Shown here: piece after piece, positions 41,788-49,472 of the stretch
Numbering within the stretch: position 1 is the first letter of the stretch
Layout: the number at the start of each line of letters is the position of its first letter
Assembly: GCF_016862195.1 (NCBI RefSeq)
Contig: NZ_BOMM01000045.1
Span: 1-64,000, forward strand
Direction of reading: 5' to 3'
Length of the DNA stretch: 64,000 bases
DNA from: Paractinoplanes ferrugineus
GTDB lineage: Bacteria > Actinomycetota > Actinomycetes > Mycobacteriales > Micromonosporaceae
Translations under genes and position numbers: made by a program
The notes under the pieces: generated by a model
Told to the model about the DNA's origin: nothing
The model's input: the letters and a program-made list of their open reading frames with translations, nothing else
Databases searched by the model: none

Positions 41788-42942
41788 TCAGTTGTTGTCG
41801 TCGGACGACTTGTTCGGCTTCGGCGTGACACCGACGCCGTTCTCCTCGCACAGGGCGGCGTACTTGCCGGTGCACAGCTCCTTCTTCGTGACGAAGCCGC
41901 TGGCCACCACGTCCTTGACCTTGTCGATGGTGATCGCGTTCGGCTGCAGCTTCACGAACGGCACGTAGGCGCCCGACTCCGGGTCCTTGAGCTGCTCGGA
42001 GACGGCCGGCTTCTCGCCCTTGAACAGCTGGGCGGCGAGCTTGCCGGCGGCCTCGGCCTCGGGCTCGATGGCCTTGTAGACCGTCAGGCACTGGTCGCCG
42101 GTGAGGATGTTCTGCAGGCCCTGGACGGTGGCGTCCTGACCGGTGACCGGGACCTTGCCGTTGAGCTTCTTCTTCCGGAGCACCTCGATGGCCGCACCGC
42201 CGAGACCGTCGTTGGCGGCGAGGACCCCGGCGATCTTCGGCTGCTGCTCGAGCATCTGCGTGAAGATCCGGCCGGCCTCGTCGGCGTCCCAGTCCGGCAC
42301 GTACTGGTCCGGGCCCTGGGTGTACTCGGCGGAGTCGTACTTCGGCTGGAGCAGCTGGTCGTAGCCGTTCTTGAACAGAGTCGCGTTGTTGTCGCTGCGC
42401 GAGCCGTTGAGCTCGGCGATCACCGGGTTCTTGACGTTGCGCTTCTTGAGGCAGTCGATCAGGCCGTACGCCTGGAGCTTGCCGACCTGCTCGTTGTCGA
42501 AGCTGACGTAGTAGTCGGCGCCGCCGTTGAGGGTGAGCCGGTCGTAGTCGATGACCGGGACCTTCTTCTCCTTGGCCTTGTCGATCACGGCCTTCGCCGA
42601 GTCGGAGTCGAGGTTGGCGATGATCAGCACCTTGACGCCGGTGTTGATCATCTCCTCGCCGATCTTGATGAAGTTCGCGCGGTCACCCTGGGCGTTCTGG
42701 ATGTCCGACGGGATGCCCGCGGCGTCGAGGGAGGCCTTGAGGAACTTCGGATCGTCGGTCTTCCAGCGCTGAGAGCTCTTGGTATCCGGAAGGATCACGC
42801 CGACACGCGCCTTGCCCGACCCGGCGCCCGAGTTGCCGCTGCCACTACCGGCATCACTCGACTGATCCGAGTCGTCACACGCTGTCATGGTGGCCGTCGC
42901 CAGCAGCCCGACCGTCGCGAGCGCCAGCAGCTTCTTGCGCAT
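41788..42942 (-). CDS. Sugar ABC transporter substrate-binding lipoprotein (XylF/ChvE-like)
   Basis: This is a 384-residue extracytoplasmic binding protein. The signal ends TATMTAC with the lipid Cys at 22, followed by a Ser/Gly-rich tether. The periplasmic-binding-protein type 1 fold runs from about residue 45: ARVGVILPDTKSSQRWKTDDPKFLKASLDAAG, INTGVKVLIIANLDSDSAKAVIDKAKEKKVPVIDYDRL, GVLAANDGLGGAAIEVL, VPVTGQDATVQGLQNILTGDQCLTVYK. This is the D-xylose/multiple-sugar group. No ATPase or permease gene adjoins it, which is unusual for the family. The upstream region carries two long inverted repeats. Confidence 0.88.
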   Translation of the reverse strand: MRKKLLALATVGLLATATMTACDDSDQSSDAGSGSGNSGAGSGKARVGVILPDTKSSQRWKTDDPKFLKASLDAAGIPSDIQNAQGDRANFIKIGEEMINTGVKVLIIANLDSDSAKAVIDKAKEKKVPVIDYDRLTLNGGADYYVSFDNEQVGKLQAYGLIDCLKKRNVKNPVIAELNGSRSDNNATLFKNGYDQLLQPKYDSAEYTQGPDQYVPDWDADEAGRIFTQMLEQQPKIAGVLAANDGLGGAAIEVLRKKKLNGKVPVTGQDATVQGLQNILTGDQCLTVYKAIEPEAEAAGKLAAQLFKGEKPAVSEQLKDPESGAYVPFVKLQPNAITIDKVKDVVASGFVTKKELCTGKYAALCEENGVGVTPKPNKSSDDNN

Positions 42943-43004
42943 TTCCGAGAATTCCTCTCAGGTGGATCCCGACCTGTGTGGTCCGGCCGAAGGTAACCCA
43001 GTAT

Positions 43005-43026
43005 CGAGGGTTGATGACAACCCTCG
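43005..43026. promoter_or_regulatory. Operator-like inverted repeat 1 before the sugar-binding gene
   Basis: CGAGGGTTG-ATGA-CAACCCTCG has perfect nine-base arms, about 63 bases upstream of the start of the binding-protein gene. Confidence 0.6.
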
Positions 43027-43039
43027 ACCAGGGGTACGG

Positions 43040-43072
43040 CGCTCGAGAGAAAAATAGTTCATCTCTCGAGCG
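43040..43072. promoter_or_regulatory. Inverted repeat 2 before the sugar-binding gene
   Basis: CGCTCGAGAGA and TCTCTCGAGCG form perfect 11-base arms around an A/T-rich 11-base spacer. It could be an operator or the terminator of the upstream aldehyde dehydrogenase gene. Confidence 0.55.
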
Positions 43073-43162
43073 TGAGCGTCAGCCAACTACCCACAGTGCC
43101 GTTGCACGCTACGCCACCCGCACCTGATCCACCAGGACCGAAGATCGTCAGGGGTGCCGGAG

Positions 43163-44593
43163 CTACCAGTTGACCGCTATGTACTTCGACTCCAGGTATT
43201 CCAGCAGGCCCTCGTGACCGCCCTCGCGCCCGACGCCGGACTGCTTCACCCCGCCGAACGGCGCCGCCGGGTCACTGACCAGGCCCCGGTTGAGGCCGAC
43301 CATGCCGGCCTCGATGGCCTCGCTGACCCGCAGGCCACGGGCGAGGTTCCCGGTGAAGACGTACGCGACCAGCCCGAACTCGGTGTCGTTGGCGTACCGG
43401 ACGGCCTCGTCCTCGGAGGTGAAGGTGACGATCGGCGCGACCGGCCCGAAGATCTCCTCCTTGAGGATCGGGGCGTCCCCGGTGAGGCCGGTGAGCACGG
43501 TCGGTGGGTAGTAGAAGCCCGGCCCGGCCGGCCGGGTGCCCCCGGTGACCACTTTCGCACCACCCTGCACGGCGTCGCGGACCAGGCTGTCGACCTTCGC
43601 CACGGTGTCCTCGTTGACCAGCGGCCCGACCTGGGTCTTCTCGTCCGTGCCGGGGCCGACGACCAGGCTCGACATGCGCTCGGCCAGGCGCCGCGAGAAC
43701 TCCTCGGCGATCGGCTCCTCGACGTAGAACCGGTTCGCCGCGGTGCACGCCTCGCCACCGTTGCGCATCTTGGCGATCATCGCGCCGTCCAGCGCGGCGT
43801 CGAGGTCGGCGTCCGCGAAGACGACGAACGGGGCGTTCCCGCCCAGCTCCATCGACGTGTTGACGACGTTCTCCGCCGCCTGCGCGAGCAGGACCCGGCC
43901 GACCTCGGTCGAGCCCGTGAACGACACCTTGCGCACCCGCGGGTCCGCCAGCATCTTCGACACGACCTTGCCCGAGCTGCGCGACGGCAGCACGTTGACC
44001 ACGCCGTCGGGCACGCCCGCCTCGGCCAGGATCGCCGCCATCGCGAGCGCGGTCAGCGGCGTGTCACTGGCCGGCTTGAGGATCACCGTGCAGCCCGCGG
44101 CGAGGGCCGGGCCGATCTTCCGGGTCGCCATCGCAGCCGGGAAGTTCCAGGGCGTGACCAGCACGCACACGCCGACCGGCTGGCGCACCACGAGGATCCG
44201 GTTGGCCCCGCTCGGCGCCGTGCTGACGATGCCCTCGCCGCGAACGGCTTCCTCGGCGAACCACCGGAAGAACTCGGCCGCGTACGTGACCTCACCCTTG
44301 GCGTCGGTGAGCGCCTTGCCGTTCTCCAGGCTGATCAGCTTGGCGAGCTCGTCGGCCCGCTCGGTCATCAACTCGAACGCGCGCCGGAGCGCCTCACCGC
44401 GTACCCGAGGAGGCGTAGCCGCCCAGGCCTTCGCCGCCGCGGCCGCCGCATCGACAGCCGACATCGCGTCCGCCTCATTAGCGTCCGCCACCGAGGCGAG
44501 CACGTCGCCCGTCGCGGGGTCAAGCACATCGAATCGTGCCCCGGAGGAGGCGGGGACCCACTTGCCAGCGATGAAGAGTTCAGTTTCCACCAC
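43163..44593 (-). CDS. NAD(P)-dependent aldehyde dehydrogenase (succinate-semialdehyde type)
   Basis: This is a 476-residue aldehyde dehydrogenase. TELFIAGKWVPASSGARFDVLDPATGD opens it. QPVGVCVLVTPWNFPAAMATRKIGPALAAGCTVILKPAS is the cofactor segment, FTGSTEVGR follows, MELGGNAPFVVF holds the general-base Glu and NGGEACTAANRFYVEE the catalytic Cys. The sequence is closest in style to GabD-like succinate-semialdehyde dehydrogenases; substrate choice is inference. GTGs at 44593 and 44590 are both possible. No GABA aminotransferase gene is adjacent. Confidence 0.9.
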   Translation of the reverse strand: MVETELFIAGKWVPASSGARFDVLDPATGDVLASVADANEADAMSAVDAAAAAAKAWAATPPRVRGEALRRAFELMTERADELAKLISLENGKALTDAKGEVTYAAEFFRWFAEEAVRGEGIVSTAPSGANRILVVRQPVGVCVLVTPWNFPAAMATRKIGPALAAGCTVILKPASDTPLTALAMAAILAEAGVPDGVVNVLPSRSSGKVVSKMLADPRVRKVSFTGSTEVGRVLLAQAAENVVNTSMELGGNAPFVVFADADLDAALDGAMIAKMRNGGEACTAANRFYVEEPIAEEFSRRLAERMSSLVVGPGTDEKTQVGPLVNEDTVAKVDSLVRDAVQGGAKVVTGGTRPAGPGFYYPPTVLTGLTGDAPILKEEIFGPVAPIVTFTSEDEAVRYANDTEFGLVAYVFTGNLARGLRVSEAIEAGMVGLNRGLVSDPAAPFGGVKQSGVGREGGHEGLLEYLESKYIAVNW

Positions 44594-44691
44594 CCCAGCA
44601 TGGTCCGGCGCCCGCCGTCCCGCCATGCTGCACGCCGGGTACGGGGCGAAGCCTCCCGCACTGTCCGCCTTCGCCCGACGGCCGGCCGGCC

Positions 44692-45468
44692 TCACCCGAG
44701 GGGCCGGACCGTGAGCATCTGCTGGGCGGTGCCGACCGGTCCGTCGACGTCGTGCAGAACGGTGCTGGTCAGGCCCTGCCCGGCCGGACCGAACGTGACG
44801 GTGGTGTCCAGCCCGGTCCAGCGGCCCGCCGGCGGCCGATGCAGGTGGATGGTCAGATCGACGTTCGGGAACATCCACTCGGCCGGCGATTCGCGCGCCG
44901 CGATGCCGTTGGCCGTGTCGACAAGCGCGACGAAGGACGCCAGCGGGCTGCTCGGCTCCCCCGCGACCAGGGCATGCCGGGTCGTGATCCAGGCCGACGC
45001 CCGCCCCGGCTCCGCCCCGGGCAGCCGGCGGACCTCGATCGAGGCGATGTAGCCGCCGGTCCACAGCTCGCTCATCGGCCAGGGCACGGCGGACTCGGGA
45101 CCGGGAAGCGGCTCGATCGCACCGCCCGCGACAGCCGTGGTGTCCGGCGCGGCGAGCAGCCAGGCTCGGGCCCGCACGACGGTCCGCCCGCCGATGACCG
45201 CGGTGGCCTCGAGCAGTTCGATGGTGCGCCCCGGCCGCACGGTCTCGACCGTGATCTCGGTCTCGTCAAGCGCGATCTTGCCCAGGATGTCGAAACTGAG
45301 CCGAGCCAGGACCAGCCCACCGCCGGTCCCCCGGTGCCGCTCGATGGCATGCACGATCAGCCCGCCGAGCGGACTGAAGTGCTGCTCGTCCGAGCGCCAG
45401 GCGCCCCCGGCATGACCGGTCGGCTTGTAGGTGGACGCACCGACCCGTTCGAAATAGCTCTCCGTCAC
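44692..45468 (-). CDS. Acyl-CoA thioesterase, double hot-dog fold
   Basis: This is a 258-residue protein with two hot-dog halves. Half 1 (1 to about 120) shows GGAWRSDEQHFSPLGGLIVHAIERH and LARLSFDILGKIALDETEITVETVRPGRTIELLEAT. Half 2 (about 140-255) ends VDLTIHLHRPPAGRWTGLDTTVTFGPAGQGLTSTVLHDVDGPVGTAQQMLTVRP, the TesB/4HBT_3 closing motif. It should hydrolyse acyl-CoA esters; the chain length is unknown. GTG start. Confidence 0.85.
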   Translation of the reverse strand: MTESYFERVGASTYKPTGHAGGAWRSDEQHFSPLGGLIVHAIERHRGTGGGLVLARLSFDILGKIALDETEITVETVRPGRTIELLEATAVIGGRTVVRARAWLLAAPDTTAVAGGAIEPLPGPESAVPWPMSELWTGGYIASIEVRRLPGAEPGRASAWITTRHALVAGEPSSPLASFVALVDTANGIAARESPAEWMFPNVDLTIHLHRPPAGRWTGLDTTVTFGPAGQGLTSTVLHDVDGPVGTAQQMLTVRPLG

Positions 45469-45589
45469 CCCCCGACCCTAATATTCGTTCAGCTCCCGAC
45501 CGGCCTGGGGCGGGCGCCCGGCGGAAAATGGCGGGAAAGCGGCGCGCGATGACCACGGTCACGCGCCCGGCCCGCCCTAGGGTGTGCGC

Positions 45590-46489
45590 ATGGTGCTGGG
45601 GTTTCTCGGGCTCGGGGTGATGGGCCGGCCGATGGCCGCCAACCTTGTCGGAGCCGGTCACGAGCTCGTCGGGTGGACGCGGTCCGGCCGGGAACTGCCG
45701 GGGGCACGCGGTGCGGCGAGCCCGGCCGAGGTGTTCGAGCAGGCCGAGGTCGTGTTCCTGATGCTGGCCAACGCCGAGGCGATCGACTCGGTGATCGGGC
45801 CGGCCGTACGCGACCGCACAGTGGTGCACATGGGCACGACCTCCCCGGAGTATTCGGCTGGCCTCGGTGCCCGCGTCCGGGAGCTGGGCGGCCGCTACGT
45901 CGAGGCACCGGTCTCCGGGTCACGCGGGCCGGCCGAGGCGGGACAACTGGTCGCGATGCTCGCCGGCGACGAACCGGACCGCGACCGGGTGCGGCCGCTT
46001 CTCGCGCCGATGTGCCGCGAGGTCTTCGACTGCGGTCCCGTTCCGCGAGGCCTGCTCCTGAAGCTCGCCGTCAATACCTTCCTGATCAGCATGGTCACCG
46101 GGCTGGCCGAGGCGTTCCATTTCGCCGATGGGGTCGGACTCGACCCGGCGCTCCTGCGGGACGTTCTCGACGCCGGGCCGATGGCGTCGTTCGTCTCCAA
46201 AGGCAAAGGCGGCAAAATCGTCGCCGGCGACTACTCGGTACAGGCCGCCATTCGCGACGTCCACTACAACAACCGGCTGATCGTCGAAGCCGCCGCGAAG
46301 CACGGTCTGGCGACTCCACTCCTCGACATCTGCCGGGAGCTCTATGCCGAAACCGAACAGCAGGGACGCGGCGGCGAGGACATGGCCTCGGTCATTCACG
46401 CGGTCAAGGCGCGAAACGCTCCCGGTACTTCGTCGGCGAACAGCCGAAACGGCGCTGGAAATGCTGACGCAGCAATGCCGCCGAACTGA
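45590..46489 (+). CDS. Beta-hydroxyacid dehydrogenase (3-hydroxyisobutyrate type)
   Basis: This 299-residue NAD(P)-dependent enzyme starts with the Rossmann motif LGFLGLGVMGRPMAANLVGAG. It has VHMGTTSPEY, the family signature YVEAPVSGSRGPAEAG (substrate loop), and LLLKLAVNTFL with the catalytic Lys. The C-terminal helical domain ends with about 25 irregular residues (NAPGTSSANSRNGAGNADAAMPPN) not expected in the family. This tail coincides with the 86-base antisense overlap with the AraC-type gene, so the original stop may have been lost. An ATG two codons after a GTG is used. Confidence 0.88.
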   Translation: MVLGFLGLGVMGRPMAANLVGAGHELVGWTRSGRELPGARGAASPAEVFEQAEVVFLMLANAEAIDSVIGPAVRDRTVVHMGTTSPEYSAGLGARVRELGGRYVEAPVSGSRGPAEAGQLVAMLAGDEPDRDRVRPLLAPMCREVFDCGPVPRGLLLKLAVNTFLISMVTGLAEAFHFADGVGLDPALLRDVLDAGPMASFVSKGKGGKIVAGDYSVQAAIRDVHYNNRLIVEAAAKHGLATPLLDICRELYAETEQQGRGGEDMASVIHAVKARNAPGTSSANSRNGAGNADAAMPPN

Positions 46490-47318
46490 AACCGACCCGG
46501 CCCGCGGCCTCCTCCACCCCCAGATCCGGCTGCGATTCCAGCAACTGCCGGGCGAGACTCACCCGCTGTTCCAGCACCCACGCGTACGGGGTGGTGCCGG
46601 TCGCCGCCCGGAAACGCCTCCCGAGCGAACGCGTCGACAACAGCGCACGCCGAGCCATGACCTCGACGGACAGGTCCTCGTGCAGGTTCACGGCGGCCCA
46701 GTCGAGAAGGGCGGCGATGTCGTCGTCGGGACGCCGGGGCGGCGACAGCGGGCGGGGCGGGCCGGCAAGCATCCCCTGTGCGACCGCGTCGGCCGCGGCG
46801 CGACCGTGCTCCCGGCGGATCAGATGCAGGCACACGTCGATGGCGGCGCCGGTGAAGATCGGGTCGTCGTCGACGTAGCGGGCCGACGGATCGGCCCGGA
46901 CCCGCGGGAACCAGTCGGTGAGCTGATCCGCGAGGACCGGCGGGACCACCACCGTACGATCATCGAGCAGCCCCGCCGACGCCAGCGTGAACGCCGCCGA
47001 CCAGGCCGCGACCAACCGCGCACCCCGCGTCGAAGCGGCCCGCAGGGCCGCCGTGACCGCGGCATCCACCGTGCGCACCGGCTCGGCGGGCGGCGCCAGC
47101 GCGATCACGTCGGCCTCCGCGAGCCGCGCCAGACCGGCGGCCGGCGTGACGGTCAGCCCGCCGAAAGTCGGCACCGGCACACCCGGCCGAGCCGACGCGA
47201 TGGCGAACTCAAAAGCGGGCACCCCCGCGTCCGTCCGATCGGTGCCGAACACCTCGCAATAAACCGCCAGCTCGAACGGGCGCACCGTATCCGACATCAG
47301 CACCACGACGTTCCGCAC
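46404..47318 (-). CDS. GlxA-type AraC-family regulator
   Basis: This is a 304-residue regulator. An N-terminal DJ-1/PfpI-like amidase-fold domain (about 1-175: NVVVLMSDTVRPFELAVYCEVFG, then LVAAWSAAFTLASAGLLDDRTVV) is followed by two AraC helix-turn-helices (about 215-304: NLHEDLSVEVMARRALLSTRSLGRRFRAATGTTPYAWVLEQRVSLARQLLE, and VGFSSAALLRQHFQRRFGCSPTKYRERF). The Cys of active amidases is replaced (AWSAAF), which is usual in GlxA regulators. GTG 47318 is the first start at the fold's opening strand. Confidence 0.9.
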   Translation of the reverse strand: MRNVVVLMSDTVRPFELAVYCEVFGTDRTDAGVPAFEFAIASARPGVPVPTFGGLTVTPAAGLARLAEADVIALAPPAEPVRTVDAAVTAALRAASTRGARLVAAWSAAFTLASAGLLDDRTVVVPPVLADQLTDWFPRVRADPSARYVDDDPIFTGAAIDVCLHLIRREHGRAAADAVAQGMLAGPPRPLSPPRRPDDDIAALLDWAAVNLHEDLSVEVMARRALLSTRSLGRRFRAATGTTPYAWVLEQRVSLARQLLESQPDLGVEEAAGRVGFSSAALLRQHFQRRFGCSPTKYRERFAP

Positions 47319-47394
47319 AGCTCGAGCCTGCCAGCGCGCCCCCAACCGGGGGATGGCCAGTTGCGGACATGTGGCTTGGCCTAGGGTGATCCGA

Positions 47395-48018
47395 GTGGCG
47401 AGGTATTTCGACGTTCATCCCGACAATCCGCAGGCGCGATCCATCCGGCAAGTGGTGGACATCGTGCGCGACGACGGTTTGATCGCCTACCCGACGGATT
47501 CCTGTTTCGCACTCGGCTGCCGCCTGGGCAACAAGGCCGGCCTCGACAAGATGCGCGAGATCCGTCACCTGGACGACCGCCACCATTTCACGCTGATGTG
47601 CCACGACTTCGCCCAGATCGGCCACTTCGTGCTGCTCAACAATTCGTCGTTCCGCCTGGTCAAAGCCTCCACGCCGGGCCCCTACACGTTCATTCTGCCG
47701 GCCTCGAAAGAGGTTCCGAGGCGCCTTCTGCACCCCAAGAAGAAGACCGTGGGAGTACGAATCCCCGAGCACACAGTGACCCAGGCGATCCTGGCCGAAC
47801 TGGGCGAGCCCCTGGTCTCGACCACCCTGCTCCTGCCCGGCCAGCCGGAGCCCATGACCATGGGCTGGGAGATCAAGGAAGCCCTGGACCACCAGCTGCA
47901 GGCGGTCATCGACTCCGGCGAGGGCTGCGGCGTCGAGCCCACCACCGTCATCGACCTCTCCGACGGCGAGCCCGAAATCCTCCGAGCCGGCGCCGGCGAC
48001 ACGTCCCGCTTCGAGTAG
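47395..48018 (+). CDS. Sua5/YciO/YrdC-fold protein, YciO type
   Basis: This is a 207-residue YrdC-fold protein. ARSIRQVVDIVRDDGLIAYPTDSCFALGCRLGNKAGLDKMREIRHLDDRHHFTLMCHDFAQIG is the nucleotide-binding start. STPGPYTFILPASKEVPRRLLHPKKKTVGVRIPEH and STTLLLPGQPEPMTMGW follow. YciO-type proteins are related to the TsaC/Sua5 threonylcarbamoyl-AMP synthase but their function is less certain. The length without a Sua5 domain and the KKKTVGVRIP variant favour YciO. GTG start at 47395. Confidence 0.9.
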   Translation: MARYFDVHPDNPQARSIRQVVDIVRDDGLIAYPTDSCFALGCRLGNKAGLDKMREIRHLDDRHHFTLMCHDFAQIGHFVLLNNSSFRLVKASTPGPYTFILPASKEVPRRLLHPKKKTVGVRIPEHTVTQAILAELGEPLVSTTLLLPGQPEPMTMGWEIKEALDHQLQAVIDSGEGCGVEPTTVIDLSDGEPEILRAGAGDTSRFE

Positions 48019-48041
48019 CCCTCCCCCGCCCCGGGATGCCC

Positions 48042-48140
48042 CATTTTCGGGGAAGAAGGGCCCTGGAAGACGAACTGAGACCCCTACTTCCCGGAAGAAG
48101 GGGTCTCCGAGCCGGCGAGGCAGCGTCTTCGCTGAAAATG
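48042..48140. repeat. Nested inverted repeats (structured ~100-base element)
   Basis: Three nested arm pairs share one axis: CATTTTC (48042) with GAAAATG (48134-48140); GAAGACG (48066) with CGTCTTC (48124-48130); and a near-perfect 31-base palindrome at 48077-48107 (GAGACCCC...GGGGTCTC, one mismatch). GGAAGAAGGG also occurs twice, at 48051 and 48093. It lies between the YciO-type and SGNH gene stops. It is more elaborate than a simple terminator. Confidence 0.65.
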
Positions 48141-48243
48141 AGGTCTCGAGGCCGGGATCCCGCGGCGCTGATGTCCGGGTGCGGGCGGGCCTCGGCCCGT
48201 GCTCGTTCAACCGAAGCGGTGGGCGCAACGCGCTGGGATGGCA

Positions 48244-48280
48244 GGAGCCGGCCCGACGCTCGGGGCGAAGGACCGGCTCC
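48244..48280 (-). terminator. Hairpin after the SGNH pair
   Basis: GGAGCCGG and CCGGCTCC pair around a 21-base loop that has internal GC pairing, eight bases after the last SGNH stop (minus strand). Confidence 0.6.
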
Positions 48281-48287
48281 GCGTCTG

Positions 48288-49472
48288 TCAGCGCAACCAG
48301 CGCAAGGGAACGGCGGCGGCCAGGGCGGCGTAGCCGGTGGGGTTGAAGTGCAAGTGGTCGCCGATGTCGTAGGCGGGATTGAGGCGGCGGGGGGCGGCTG
48401 GGTCGCGGGCGGCCACGTCGAAGTCGACTATTTCGTCGAAGACTCGGCCGCGCCGGAGGGTGGCGTTGATCAGCTGCCGGGCGGCCTCGCGGTGGCCGTC
48501 GGGGTCGTCGTAGTCGGTGTTGCCGCCGAACGGGGTGATGGTCGCGCCGTACACGGTGAGGTCCCGGGCGCGGGCTCGGGTCGCGACCTGCTCGAGGGCG
48601 AACAGCAGGTCGTCGGCCACCTGCTTCTGGCCGGCCGGTGTCGCCGGGGCGGTGCCGATGTCGTTGACGCCCTCGAAGATCAGCATGCGGTCGACGCCGC
48701 CGGTGGCCAGCACGTCGCGGTCGAGGCGGGCCAGCACGCTGGGACCGAGACCGTCGTCGAGGACGCGGTTCCCGCCGGCCGCCTGGTTGAGCACGGCGAT
48801 CCGCGGCCGCCGGGCGAAGAGCTGGTCCGGCCAGCGGTCGTTGCCGTTGGTGGTGGAGCCTCGCCCGTCGGTGAGCGAGTCGCCGACGAGGACCAGGGCC
48901 GGCCCGTCGGCGCGCACCTCGACGCCGCTGATCAGATACCAGTGATCGACCCCGACGGCGCCGGGCAGGTCGGGGGCGGCGTGCCGATCACCCCTCATGA
49001 GGTACGACGTAGTGCGCGAACCCGGGTGCGAGGTGAGGTCGAGGCTCGCCTGCCCGGCCGCCGAGTAGACCGTGATCGACAGGTTCTCGCCCGGCTGGAC
49101 CGGCAGGTCGACCGGGTCGGACACGACCTGGGCGCCGACCGGCACGACCACGCCGGCCCGTCCGCCGAAGGTCAGTGCGTGCACACTTTCGGCGACCACC
49201 CCGGCGACCCCGGGCAGCCCGTCGACCGGCCGGCCGATCGCGGCCGCGGTCAGTGGCAGGCCGGCCCCGCCGTACGCGTTGGAGAACCGGACCCGGACCT
49301 GTGGCCCGCCGATCGTGACGTGCACCGTCTGCCGGAGTGTGGTGTCGGCGAAGACGTCCGACTCCCCCGTGAACGGCGCCGGCGGCATGTTGTCCGGCTC
49401 GGTGAGCTGCGGCATCGCCACCCAGGTGTGGGTCCAGCGGCGGCCACCGTGGGCGGCGGCCGGCGAGCTCAT
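48288..49472 (-). CDS. SGNH/GDSL hydrolase, second of a coupled pair
   Basis: This is a 394-residue two-domain hydrolase. The N-terminal beta region (about 1-190: WTHTWVAMPQLTEPDN, TLRQTVHVTIGGPQVRVRFSNAYG, VVSDPVDLPVQPGENLSITVY) is the typical companion fold of this actinomycete group. The SGNH domain has VLVGDSLTDGRGS (Ser), NQAAGGNRVL, FEGVNDIGT and DHLHFNPTGYA (Asp, His). It lacks the signal peptide carried by its partner, so it is probably cytoplasmic or exported with it. Its ATG overlaps the partner's stop as ATGA. The two proteins share about the same plan and probably arose by duplication. Confidence 0.88.
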   Translation of the reverse strand: MSSPAAAHGGRRWTHTWVAMPQLTEPDNMPPAPFTGESDVFADTTLRQTVHVTIGGPQVRVRFSNAYGGAGLPLTAAAIGRPVDGLPGVAGVVAESVHALTFGGRAGVVVPVGAQVVSDPVDLPVQPGENLSITVYSAAGQASLDLTSHPGSRTTSYLMRGDRHAAPDLPGAVGVDHWYLISGVEVRADGPALVLVGDSLTDGRGSTTNGNDRWPDQLFARRPRIAVLNQAAGGNRVLDDGLGPSVLARLDRDVLATGGVDRMLIFEGVNDIGTAPATPAGQKQVADDLLFALEQVATRARARDLTVYGATITPFGGNTDYDDPDGHREAARQLINATLRRGRVFDEIVDFDVAARDPAAPRRLNPAYDIGDHLHFNPTGYAALAAAVPLRWLR

